Positions 8,799 through 17,274 of a stretch of DNA of 64,000 nt are shown in pieces. Under the pieces are notes generated by a model. It was not told where the DNA came from, did no database searches, and saw only the letters and a list, made by a program, of their open reading frames with translations. A program made the translations under genes and the position numbers. Origin of the DNA: Massilia violaceinigra. Lineage in GTDB: Bacteria; Pseudomonadota; Gammaproteobacteria; Burkholderiales; Burkholderiaceae_D. The stretch covers positions 7,130,001 through 7,194,000 of the forward strand of contig NZ_CP024608.1 of the NCBI RefSeq assembly GCF_002752675.1, read 5' to 3'. Each line of letters opens with the position of its first letter. Position 1 is the first letter of the stretch.

Positions 8799-9839
8799 AT
8801 GCGCCATTTCAGACTCTCCTTCCTCGTCACCTTCATTCTCATGTGCGTTGCCGCCTGGTGGGGCTACTCGCGCGGCGGCATCCCCGGGCTGCTCAATGCA
8901 CTGTGGATATCCGCGGTGCTGGGCGTGCTGGAAGTGTCGCTTTCGTTCGACAACGCGGTGGTCAACGCCTCGGTGCTGCGCCACTGGAACGACTTCTGGC
9001 GCAAGCTGTTCCTGACGGTCGGGATTCTGGTGGCGGTGTTCGGCATGCGCCTGGTTTTTCCACTGGTCATCGTTTCCGTCGCCACCGGGCTGGGCTTGCT
9101 GGACGTGTGGACCATGGCGATCAACACGCCCGACGAATACTCGCGCCACCTGACCGAGAACCATGCCGAGGTGGCGGCGTTCGGCGGCGCCTTCCTGCTG
9201 CTGGTGTTCCTCAACTTTTTATTCGACGAAGAAAAGGAACTTCACTGGCTCGGCGTGTTCGAAGAGAAGGTGGGTAAATACGGCAGCGAGAGCCTGTCGG
9301 TGATGCTGACCCTGTGCGCATCGTTCATGGCCATGTACCTGGTGCCGGAAGCGCGCAAGCTCAGCGTGCTGATGGCGGGCGTGCTGGGCGTGGTCATTTA
9401 CGTGGGCGTGAACTGGATCAGTACTTTGCTGGAGGAAGAAGAAGCCGATCCGACCATCGGGCAAATGGTCTCGCGCGGCAGTATCGGCGGTTTTTTGTAT
9501 CTGGAAGTGCTCGATGCCTCGTTCAGTTTCGACGGCGTGATCGGTGCGTTCGCCATCACGAGCGACGTGGTCATCATCATGCTGGGCCTGGCCATTGGCG
9601 CCATGTTCGTGCGCTCGATGACGGTGTACCTGGTCGACAAGGGCACCTTGCAGGAGTTTGTGTATCTGGAACACGGCGCGCATTATGCCATCGGGATTCT
9701 GGCGCTGATCATGTTCGCCAGCGTGCGCTATCACATTCCGGAGTGGTTCACGGGGCTGTCGGGGGTGGCGTTCATTCTGGTGTCGCTGTGGTCGTCGCTG
9801 CGGTACAAGAAACAGCAGGAGGCCTTGGGGGTGGCTTGA
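8799..9839 (+). CDS. DUF475 (TerC-like) integral membrane protein
   Basis: The 346-residue protein has about eight hydrophobic segments. It carries two copies of a motif with an acidic residue in a membrane helix, EVSLSFDNAVVNA near residue 47 and EVLDASFSFDGVIGAFA near residue 240, typical of the DUF475/TerC superfamily. TerC-like proteins are linked to metal handling and tellurite resistance; a role in metal ion transport is inference. It is transcribed alone and convergent with the caspase-like gene downstream. Confidence 0.85.
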   Translation: MRHFRLSFLVTFILMCVAAWWGYSRGGIPGLLNALWISAVLGVLEVSLSFDNAVVNASVLRHWNDFWRKLFLTVGILVAVFGMRLVFPLVIVSVATGLGLLDVWTMAINTPDEYSRHLTENHAEVAAFGGAFLLLVFLNFLFDEEKELHWLGVFEEKVGKYGSESLSVMLTLCASFMAMYLVPEARKLSVLMAGVLGVVIYVGVNWISTLLEEEEADPTIGQMVSRGSIGGFLYLEVLDASFSFDGVIGAFAITSDVVIIMLGLAIGAMFVRSMTVYLVDKGTLQEFVYLEHGAHYAIGILALIMFASVRYHIPEWFTGLSGVAFILVSLWSSLRYKKQQEALGVA

Positions 9840-9852
9840 TGCAAGAGCAGTT

Positions 9853-9872
9853 TGGGGGAGCATGCTCCCCCA
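9853..9872. repeat. Perfect 20-bp palindrome in a convergent intergenic region
   Basis: TGGGGGAGCATGCTCCCCCA reads the same on both strands with no loop. It lies 14 bases after the DUF475 stop codon, where a bidirectional terminator or a REP-type element would be expected; no T run follows. Confidence 0.6.
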
Positions 9873-9910
9873 CTGTCCTTCCGTCAATTGCAGAGACGAG
9901 TTCGGGCGCA

Positions 9911-9934
9911 GGCGGGAACGCATGCGTTCCCGCC
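9911..9934. repeat. Perfect 24-bp palindrome sharing the GCATGC centre
   Basis: A 24-base perfect palindrome with arms GGCGGGAACGCA / TGCGTTCCCGCC. Like the palindrome at 9853-9872 it is centred on GCATGC with a GGGA/TCCC-type flank. The pair sits between two convergent genes. Confidence 0.6.
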
Positions 9935-9996
9935 GATGGCCGCCCTGGCGCGGGAGACGTCAACGGTGCAAGAGTACCGCACCAGCGCATGAGCTC

Positions 9997-12735
9997 TTAG
10001 AGTTTATCCATCTGCTGCTTCACGTACACCGCTCCCGGGCTGGCCGGAGCCAGTTCCAGGAAGGTCTTGAACGCCAGCTTCGCCTTCGCCACGTCGCCAG
10101 CCTGGACATGCGCATCGCCCAGGTTGCGGTATGCCACCGCGCGCGACGGGTCCATCTTCACGGTATTGTCGAACCAGCGCGCCGCCTCGGCGAATTTCCC
10201 CTGCTTGTAATACACGAAGCCCAGATTATTGGCCGCCAGCGCAAAGTCGGCGCGCAGTTTCAGCGCCTCGGTGAATTCCGCTTCGGCCGCCGCATACTGC
10301 TTCTCCTTAAACAGCTGCAAACCGCGGTCGTTGGCGCGCTGGGCCAGCTGGCGCGCCGACGACGGCACTGCCAGCGGCGTCACCAGCTTCTGCTCCTTGC
10401 CCTGCAAATCCTTGACCGCGACCGGCGCCGTTGGTGGCGTCACGCCCGGCTTGTCGTCCGACTTGGGCGCGTCCGGGCGCACCGCGTCGAGCTTGGCGTT
10501 GAGCGCGATCGCCTCGGTCGACAACTGCGCCGTCTGCGGATTCAAAAACTCCGCCTCGACCGGCAGCTCGAACACAAAGTCGCCCCCTTCCGAGCCGGGC
10601 AGGCTGCCGAACGCCGGCGTCTGGTTCGACACGCCCGCCACCGCCGGCGCCACATAAGCCGCCAGTTCGGTGGCCGTGATCAAGCCATCGCCGTTGAGGT
10701 CGCCCTTCCCCGCCAGTCCCTGCAGCAAGGTCCAGGTGAACACCGAATGCCCGTTCGGCCCGCCGTCCGACACCAGCTGGTCGGCCCCGCCGGCGGTCAG
10801 CATCTGGCGCCCGATGCGGCGCGCGTTATCGCGCAGGAAGGCGCCGGCGCCGGCGCCGCCGCCGCGCGTCAGGCCCAGCCCGCTGTAGCAGGCATCCATC
10901 ACGAACAGCGCATGCTTGGCGGTCAGGCTCTCCGCAATGTTCTGGATTTCGCTCATCGGAATCGCATCCGTGGCGAACTGGGCCGGGTCGGAATCGTAAG
11001 GCACGATGTAGCCGAGGTCGCGGCCCGAACTGAGCTTGCGGGTAGCGCCGTGGCCGGCGAAAAACACGAAAATTCGGTCATTCTTTTGCACGCCGCCGTG
11101 GGCCAAGCGGTCATGGAAGGCGCCGAGGATGCCGGCGCGGGTCGCTTCGGCATTGTTGAGCGAGACCACGCGCTCGGCCGCGAAGCCGAACTTGCCGATC
11201 AGCGTTTCGCGCACACCCTGGGCATCGCGCACCGCGTACTGCAGCTTGGGCCACTTCGGATAGCTGTCGATGCCGATCACGATGGCCCAGGAATTGGCGT
11301 AACCGGTGCTCACCGCCACTTTTTCGGCGGGCGCGGCGGCCGTGTTGGCGCTGGTGAAATTGGCGCCATCCCAGCCGGCGAACTGATAACCCTCCGCGAT
11401 CAAGCGGTCCAGCACGGCAGGCAGCGCCTTGACCGTGCGCGCATGGATGTCGTGGAACAGGATGATGCCGCGGCCCTCCTTGTCGACCGTGCGCAGGACC
11501 CGTTCCGCGATCGAGGCCGGAACCGGATCGGCCCAGTCGAGCGAATCGATATTCCACATCACCGAGCGCAGGTGCGCGCCTTGCAGCGCATGCATGCCCT
11601 CGCTGTTACGCGCGCCGTAGGGAAAGCGGAACAGCGGCGAGCGGCCGGCATCAATGGCCTTGAGCAGCACATCGGTATTGAGGATCTCGGCCTTGAGCTT
11701 GTCGCCGGTTTCTTTCGACAGCTGGGCGTGCGTGTAGCTGTGGTTGGCCAGCGTGTAGCCGCCTGCCTTGAGCTTGCGGCTGACCGCGGCGCCCTCCGAC
11801 AGCGTCGCCTTGCCGGCGGCATCGACGCTGCCCAGGTTGCGCCCGACGCTGAAAAACACTGCCGGCACCCCGTACTGCTTGAGGATCGCGGCGATTTCTT
11901 CGCTGTAGCGCTTGTGGGGACCGTCATCGAAGGTCAGCACCACGGTTTTCTTGGGCAGGGAATTGCCGAAGATCTCGTTGGGATCGGGCTCCGCCTTGGC
12001 TTTGGGCTCCGGGGGCAAGGCCGATGCCGGGTAAGGCATCACCACGCCCTGCTCCTTGAGGATGGTGTCGCGCGTGTACAGGGTCTTGAGGTAAGCCAGG
12101 TAAGTGTCCCAGCGCTCGCGTTTGAGCTCGATCGCGCGCGACTCGTAGCGGCCGAACACCTGGCGGATTTCCTTCTCGTAGTTGCGCTCGATCTCGGCCA
12201 GCGCATCGAGATCCTCCGACAGGCGCTTGTGGATCTTAATGGCCGGCAAGCTCGAATCCTTGGCCACTTCCGCCAGCAAGCCTTGCAGCAGCTCGCGGAA
12301 AGCGAGGCGGTCGGCGTCGTACAGGGATTTATCGGACTCGATGAAGCCGAGCAGTTCGCTGACGGCATCGAAGCGGTTCGGCTGGGTGGAGGCGAGCAGC
12401 GCGGCCAAGTCGCGTTCGAGGGACTCGGCGCGTGACTGATTCTCGTGGAACAGATTCTGGCCGACGCGCTGCGCCTGATCGCGCTCATTGGCCGGCATCG
12501 ACTTCTCGTCGGCGAGCAGGACGATGATCTTGCGGTAATTGGCCAGCAAGGCCTGGATGCCGCTCATCAGCGGCGCGGCATCGGTGCGCGGCGCAGGCGT
12601 GGCTACGGGGGCGGACTTGACGGGCGCGGGCGGCGGCGTTGCCGGCGCCGGCTTACGTCCGGCAAACAAAAAGGTTGCCCCGGCCGCGCCCGCGATGGCG
12701 AGCGCAGCGGCGATTTTGATGGAAGTGGAAGTCAC
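9997..12735 (-). CDS. Multidomain protein: polysaccharide deacetylase (NodB) + caspase-like peptidase + TPR
   Basis: A 912-residue exported or membrane-anchored protein. After an N-terminal hydrophobic segment (IAAALAIAGAAGATFLFAG) and a Pro/Ala linker comes a helical region of about 200 residues. The NodB deacetylase domain (about 260-455) is complete: TFDDGP, NHSYTH, FRFPYG, and ILFHDIH. The C14 caspase-like domain (about 480-665) has both catalytic residues, His in FFAGHG near 562 and Cys in DACYSG near 616. An EF-hand-like DLNGDGLITATEL follows near 680, then a C-terminal TPR region (about 795-900). It plausibly couples cell-wall or polysaccharide deacetylation to a regulated protease; that is inference. 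A GTG at 12735 is chosen as start; a TTG at 12783 would add 16 residues. Confidence 0.85.
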   Translation of the reverse strand: MTSTSIKIAAALAIAGAAGATFLFAGRKPAPATPPPAPVKSAPVATPAPRTDAAPLMSGIQALLANYRKIIVLLADEKSMPANERDQAQRVGQNLFHENQSRAESLERDLAALLASTQPNRFDAVSELLGFIESDKSLYDADRLAFRELLQGLLAEVAKDSSLPAIKIHKRLSEDLDALAEIERNYEKEIRQVFGRYESRAIELKRERWDTYLAYLKTLYTRDTILKEQGVVMPYPASALPPEPKAKAEPDPNEIFGNSLPKKTVVLTFDDGPHKRYSEEIAAILKQYGVPAVFFSVGRNLGSVDAAGKATLSEGAAVSRKLKAGGYTLANHSYTHAQLSKETGDKLKAEILNTDVLLKAIDAGRSPLFRFPYGARNSEGMHALQGAHLRSVMWNIDSLDWADPVPASIAERVLRTVDKEGRGIILFHDIHARTVKALPAVLDRLIAEGYQFAGWDGANFTSANTAAAPAEKVAVSTGYANSWAIVIGIDSYPKWPKLQYAVRDAQGVRETLIGKFGFAAERVVSLNNAEATRAGILGAFHDRLAHGGVQKNDRIFVFFAGHGATRKLSSGRDLGYIVPYDSDPAQFATDAIPMSEIQNIAESLTAKHALFVMDACYSGLGLTRGGGAGAGAFLRDNARRIGRQMLTAGGADQLVSDGGPNGHSVFTWTLLQGLAGKGDLNGDGLITATELAAYVAPAVAGVSNQTPAFGSLPGSEGGDFVFELPVEAEFLNPQTAQLSTEAIALNAKLDAVRPDAPKSDDKPGVTPPTAPVAVKDLQGKEQKLVTPLAVPSSARQLAQRANDRGLQLFKEKQYAAAEAEFTEALKLRADFALAANNLGFVYYKQGKFAEAARWFDNTVKMDPSRAVAYRNLGDAHVQAGDVAKAKLAFKTFLELAPASPGAVYVKQQMDKL

Positions 12736-12824
12736 GGAGACACACCTGTTGGAAGAAATGCATCGATTGTATTGCAAATACAAAACGCGCCCGAAATTCC
12801 TACGCCAGCAATCAACCTTCCCAC

Positions 12825-13072
12825 AACCGGGGTCAGAGCTCTGACTCGCAACATTTTTGTTTCCTAACCGGGGTCAGACCTCCGTCTCGAAATTTTGTAA
12901 AACTGGAGAATTCGAAAACGCCAAGAATTGATCGCTTCTACGGCCAATTCCGCGCAAATGCGCACAAAATCGAGCCCGCCCGAATCAACCCGATTAACAA
13001 AATTTCGAATCGGAGGTCTGACCCTGGTTAGGAAACAAAAAAATATTGCAAGTCAGAGCTCTGACCCCGGTT
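12825..13072. repeat. Long imperfect inverted repeat, REP/MITE-like, with GGGGTCAGA motifs
   Basis: The left arm at 12825-12897 and right arm at 12998-13072 are reverse complements over about 75 bases with a handful of mismatches and a 2-base indel; the spacer is 100 bases. Each arm holds two GGGTCAGA units, and the outer part (GTCAGAGCTCTGAC) is itself palindromic. The element fills the gap between two minus-strand genes and codes for nothing credible. It resembles elements spread by REP-associated tyrosine transposases, or a non-autonomous transposon; no transposase is nearby. Confidence 0.75.
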
Positions 13073-13103
13073 GGGGTGAAGTGGGGTGTCGCGGTAACGG
13101 GTG

Positions 13104-13823
13104 CTACTGGTAGCGCGCGAGGATGGTACTCATGGCGCCGCTGGCGATCAGGCGCGAGATCGCTTTATCGACATCGGCCACCGTGACCTTGCCCTTGGGG
13201 GAGACCGCACACTGGCCCATATAGCTCTTGACCTCCAGCGGCGGATGCAGCACAAGCACCGGGTCGCTGAGCTTTTGGCGGTAGTCGAGAAACAGTTTGG
13301 CCGTGACGACATGCTGCAATCGTCCCGCCGCCAGCTTGCGCAGGTTGGCCAGCGAGCTGACACCTTCGTCGCGGATGAATCCCGCGCCCAGCATTTCGTC
13401 GAGCTCGGGATGGGAGTAGCCGAGCACAGTGCCGATCGGCTTGCCCGACACGTCGGCCACGCTGCGCGGACGCGCCGCACTGCGCGCCGTGATCAACACC
13501 TGGGTGATCGGGACGAAGGCCCGGCTCCAGTGGAACGATCCGTTGAGCCATTCGGGAACATAGCTGCACAGCACGTCCGCACCACCATCTTCCAGCGTGC
13601 GCACAATCCGCTTGCGCGGCATGGCCACAAACACCGCCGTGCGCCCCATCGCGCCGGCGAGCGCCTGGCCGATGTCCTTGTGGATGCCATCGACCAGCCG
13701 CCCACGCTCGAAGCGTGCCATCGGCATGTCGGTACTGGTATCGACCAGCACCGACAGCTCCGCCGCCTGCACTCCGGGTGGAAGCGACAGCAGCAAGGCC
13801 AGGAGCAACTTGGAGTTCGTCAT
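13104..13823 (-). CDS. Extracellular solute-binding protein family 3 (periplasmic amino-acid-type)
   Basis: The 239-residue protein has a Sec signal peptide (MTNSKLLLALLLSLPPGVQA, cleavage after AQA-like site) and the fold signatures of SBP family 3: LSVLVDTSTDMPMA at the mature start, then GIHKDIGQAL, DVLCSYVPEWL and PIGTVLGYSHPELDEM. Such proteins bind small polar solutes in the periplasm. No ABC permease or ATPase gene adjoins it, so it may be a stand-alone binding protein. The specific ligand cannot be told. Confidence 0.8.
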   Translation of the reverse strand: MTNSKLLLALLLSLPPGVQAAELSVLVDTSTDMPMARFERGRLVDGIHKDIGQALAGAMGRTAVFVAMPRKRIVRTLEDGGADVLCSYVPEWLNGSFHWSRAFVPITQVLITARSAARPRSVADVSGKPIGTVLGYSHPELDEMLGAGFIRDEGVSSLANLRKLAAGRLQHVVTAKLFLDYRQKLSDPVLVLHPPLEVKSYMGQCAVSPKGKVTVADVDKAISRLIASGAMSTILARYQ

Positions 13824-13893
13824 GCCGCCGATCTTACCTCATCAGCAGGCGGACCGTAAGAACAGCCTCTGCGCCACGCATGCCCTGCCCGCC

Positions 13894-16800
13894 TCAGCCC
13901 TTGGCCGGCGCGGTCAGGCGGCCCAGCACCTGGTGCGTCATCGTGGCCGAGGTCGAACGCTGCGCCGCATCGGTGGCGCTGCTGCGTTTTTCGTCGTCGA
14001 TGGCGTGCTTGGTGACCATCAGGGTGTGCGTATCGGCTTCCAGGCGGCGCATTTCGAGCGCCACCAGCTCACGCTTGGCGTCGGCCATTTCCTTGGTGGT
14101 GATCGCGCTCTTGCGCTGCATCTCGGCCTGCGCCTGCGCGCTGTCGAGCAGCACGCGCTGGGCGTCGCGCTTGTCTTGCGCGGCCAGCGCAGCGATTTCT
14201 TGCGCGACCTGGAACTGGCGCGCCATGCTGGCCGCTTCGTGTTCGGCTTCGGCCCGCGCACGCGCCGACAGGCAAGCCGCCTGTTCGGATGCCAGGCGCG
14301 CCGCAATCGCCTGCTCGGCGCGCTGGTCGGCCGCCAGTTGCTGACGCTGGGTGGCAAGCTTTTGCTCGATCAGCGCCAGCGAGGCGCGCTCGGTCTCGAT
14401 GCTGGCCCGCTCGGCCTCGGCGCTGGCACGTTCGAGCACCAGCGCTTCTTCGGCCAGCTTGAGTTTCTGCTGTTCGGTCTCTGCCCGCACCTGCTGCACC
14501 TGGGCGCGCTCGGTCGCCACCCGTGCCTGGGCCGCGACAGCATCGGCGGCGCGTGCCGCCTGGTCGGTTTCGACCTGGGCCTGTTGCGCCAGCACGCGCG
14601 CGGCCTCGGCTTCGGTACGGCGGGCCTGCTCGGCGCCGGCGCTGGCCAACGCCAGCTGGCGCTTGGCGGCCAGGGTTTGCTCGGCCAGCATGACGGCCGC
14701 ACGCTCGCTGTCGGCAACGGCGCGTTCCTGCGCCAGCGTTTCCTCGGCCAGTGCCAGTTTTTGCTGCTCGGAGCGGGCGCGTTCGCGCTGCGCTTCGGCC
14801 AGTTCGGCGGCGGCGCGCGCTTGGGCGGCGATGGCGTCGGCGGCGTTCTGCGCCTGCACGCTTTCAATTTCAGCCTGTTGCACCAGTTCGCGCGTGGCCT
14901 CGGCTTCGAGCCGTTTGGCCTGTTCGGTGTAGGCGGCGGCGACCGCCATCTGGCGCTGGTCGGCGGCGTTCTGTTCGGCCAGGGCCAGGGCGGCGGCTTC
15001 GCTCTCGGCACGCGCGCGTTCATCGGCCAGTGCCTGTTCGGCCAGGGCCAGTTTTTGCTGTTCGGCCACGGCGCGCGCGCTCTGGGTCTGAGCCAGGTCG
15101 ATGGCGGCGCGGGCCTGCGCGGCGATGGCGTCGGCGGCGGCCTGGGCCTGCACGCTTTCGGTTTCCGCCTGCTGCACCAGGTTGCGCGTGGCGTCGGCGG
15201 CGATCCGTTTGGCTTGCTCCGTGCTCGCTGCCAGCTCGGCTAGCTGGCGCTGCTCGGCGGCGTTCTGTTCGGCCAGCGCCAGGGCGTTGCGCTCGCTCTC
15301 GGCGCGGGCGCGCTCGTTGGCCAGCGTTTCTTCGGCCAGCGCCAGCGCCTGTTCGGCCATGGCCAGGGTTTGCTGCTCGGCCTCGGCACGCGCGCTTTGC
15401 GCCAGCGCCAGCTCTTGCGCCACGCGCGCCTGGGCGGCGATGGCGTCGGCGGCGGCGCTGGCTTGCGCGCTGTCGATCTCGACCTGCTCGGCGAGCAAAC
15501 GGGTCGCTTCCACTTCGATTTGCCTGGACTCGGCCAGACGCTGTTCGGCGTCGGCTTTCTGGCGCAGCAGCACCGCTTCGGTCTGTTCGGCGTCGGCGCG
15601 CGCCTGGGCCGCTTCGGCGGCGCGGGTTTCGGCTTCAAGCCGTTCCTGCAGCCGTGCCAGCGCGGTTTGTTCAGCTTCGGCGTGGGCCTGTTCGGCCTGC
15701 GCCAGCGCGGCCGCTTGCGCAGCCTTGTCGGCGGCCAGCGCACTTGCGCGGCGCTGCAGCTCGACCTGTTCGGCGATCGACGCCACGGCGGCTTGTTCGG
15801 ATGCGTTTTCGGCGGCTGCCAGGTCGGCCGCGGCCTGGGCCAGGCTGGCACGTTCTTCAGCCAGCACGCGCGCGCGTTGCTGTTCCTCGGCTTCGGCCAG
15901 CGCGGCGGCGGTGGCGGCCTGGTCGGCCAGGGCGCGTTCATTCGCTTGTGCCGTGGCGAGCGCTTCGGCGTCGACCTTCGCTTGCACGACGGCGCTGGCA
16001 TCGTCTTCGGCCTTGGCGCGCGCCAGGGCCACTTCGCGCAGGCGCTTGTCGACTTCGATCCGTTCTTCAGTCGCGGTCAGGATGCGCGCTTCGGCGTCGC
16101 GCCGGGCAGCGGCACCGGCGGCAGCCATCTTTTCCAGGCGTTCGCGGTGCAGCGCGGCGTCGCGCAGTTCTTTTTCGGATTGCAGGCGCAGGTGGATCGA
16201 CTGGGCGGCCACGCGTTCGGATTCGGCCTGGGCGATGGCGATCGCTTCGCGTTCCTGTTCGATGTGGGCCAGGGCGCGTGCTTCTTCCAGCGCGCGCGCT
16301 TCTGCCACGGCGCGGGCAAAGGCCGACGCCAGTGCGATCTGGTCGGCTTTTTCGCGCTGGACGGTCAGTTCGAGCGCTTCCGATTCGGCTTCGGCCAACT
16401 GTTCGGCGGTGTGGCGCGCACCCTTGGCCTGGCGCTCGCGTTCGCGCGCCAGGGCGGTCATGCGGGCGTCGGCGTTGGCGATGTGCAGTACTTCTTCCTG
16501 GGCGGCGTGCACCGCGGCAACCCGTTCGACCGCCTGCAGGCGCGCCTGCTCGGTCTGGACCAGCAGTGCTTCGGTGGCGCGCGCGGCCTGTTCGGCCAGC
16601 TCGGCTTCGGCGGCGATTTGCTCGGTGGCGCGGCGGCGCGCTTCTTCGTCGGCTTTCAGGCGCGTTTCAGCGGCCAGTTTGATCTGGGTATCGGCTTCAA
16701 CGCGGGCGCGCAGCTCGGCGGTTTCCTGACGCACCGCTTCGAGGCGTTCCAGGCTGGCCTGGGCGGCGGCGCGCAGGGTTTCGAGGCGGTCGCGATTGGC

Positions 16801-17142
16801 TTCGATGGCTTCTTCGGAGGCTTGTGCGTTTTGCAAGGCGGCGGCGGCAGCGGCGGCGTCCATGGCGGCGCGTTCCTCGGCCAGGCCGCGCGCACGCGCT
16901 TCGGCATGGGCCCGGCTTTCAGCGGCGCAAGAGGCTTTGGCTTCGGCTTCGACCCGGGCGATGGCTTCGTGGATGGCGCGCATTTCGGACTGGGCGCGGT
17001 CGGGACCAGCTTCGGCGACAGGGGCGGCAGCCGGGGGCACAGCGGCAGCCGGGGGCACAGCGGCAGCCTGGGGCGCGGCGCCGTCGGGCGGCAGCGCGAT
17101 GGTCAGGTTGGCATCGTCGTGCGGGGCTGGTGTGGATTCCAT
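13894..17142 (-). CDS. Large Ala/Glu-rich coiled-coil protein with 98-residue repeats
   Basis: The 1082-residue protein is almost entirely Ala, Glu, Gln, Arg and Leu in heptad pattern after an N-terminal Pro/Ala-rich 45 residues (VPPAAAVPPAAA). There is no signal peptide, and no enzyme motif was seen. From about residue 600 to 893 three adjacent 98-residue units (14 heptads each) occur, each with variants of LALAEETLA, ALALAEQ and QQAEIESVQAQ, ending in EQQK; a partial unit precedes them. The C-terminal 80 residues (KRDAQRVLLDSAQAQ to LGRLTAPAKG) are less repetitive. A long rod, scaffold or filament-like cytoplasmic protein is likely. It lies downstream of srkA on the same strand with a 132-base gap. 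Confidence 0.75.
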   Translation of the reverse strand: MESTPAPHDDANLTIALPPDGAAPQAAAVPPAAAVPPAAAPVAEAGPDRAQSEMRAIHEAIARVEAEAKASCAAESRAHAEARARGLAEERAAMDAAAAAAALQNAQASEEAIEANRDRLETLRAAAQASLERLEAVRQETAELRARVEADTQIKLAAETRLKADEEARRRATEQIAAEAELAEQAARATEALLVQTEQARLQAVERVAAVHAAQEEVLHIANADARMTALARERERQAKGARHTAEQLAEAESEALELTVQREKADQIALASAFARAVAEARALEEARALAHIEQEREAIAIAQAESERVAAQSIHLRLQSEKELRDAALHRERLEKMAAAGAAARRDAEARILTATEERIEVDKRLREVALARAKAEDDASAVVQAKVDAEALATAQANERALADQAATAAALAEAEEQQRARVLAEERASLAQAAADLAAAENASEQAAVASIAEQVELQRRASALAADKAAQAAALAQAEQAHAEAEQTALARLQERLEAETRAAEAAQARADAEQTEAVLLRQKADAEQRLAESRQIEVEATRLLAEQVEIDSAQASAAADAIAAQARVAQELALAQSARAEAEQQTLAMAEQALALAEETLANERARAESERNALALAEQNAAEQRQLAELAASTEQAKRIAADATRNLVQQAETESVQAQAAADAIAAQARAAIDLAQTQSARAVAEQQKLALAEQALADERARAESEAAALALAEQNAADQRQMAVAAAYTEQAKRLEAEATRELVQQAEIESVQAQNAADAIAAQARAAAELAEAQRERARSEQQKLALAEETLAQERAVADSERAAVMLAEQTLAAKRQLALASAGAEQARRTEAEAARVLAQQAQVETDQAARAADAVAAQARVATERAQVQQVRAETEQQKLKLAEEALVLERASAEAERASIETERASLALIEQKLATQRQQLAADQRAEQAIAARLASEQAACLSARARAEAEHEAASMARQFQVAQEIAALAAQDKRDAQRVLLDSAQAQAEMQRKSAITTKEMADAKRELVALEMRRLEADTHTLMVTKHAIDDEKRSSATDAAQRSTSATMTHQVLGRLTAPAKG
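14464..15345 (-). repeat. Three tandem 294-bp coding repeats (98 residues each)
   Basis: Units lie at 14464-14757, 14758-15051 and 15052-15345 inside the coiled-coil gene, in register with no gap between them. Each ends in the codons for EQQK and begins with L(A/K)LAE. The length of exactly 14 heptads keeps the coiled-coil phase, so units can be gained or lost without breaking the helix register. Confidence 0.75.
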
Positions 17143-17274
17143 CGTCGTTCTCGCTTGGGCTACCGTCCCGGCATGGGAAGGCCTGACGTTGATTATCTGT
17201 CAGGTCGACCCGCACCGGCGCACGGATCAGACGCGGAAAAACCAGCCAATTCGGCCCTTTGCTCTACAGGAGCG

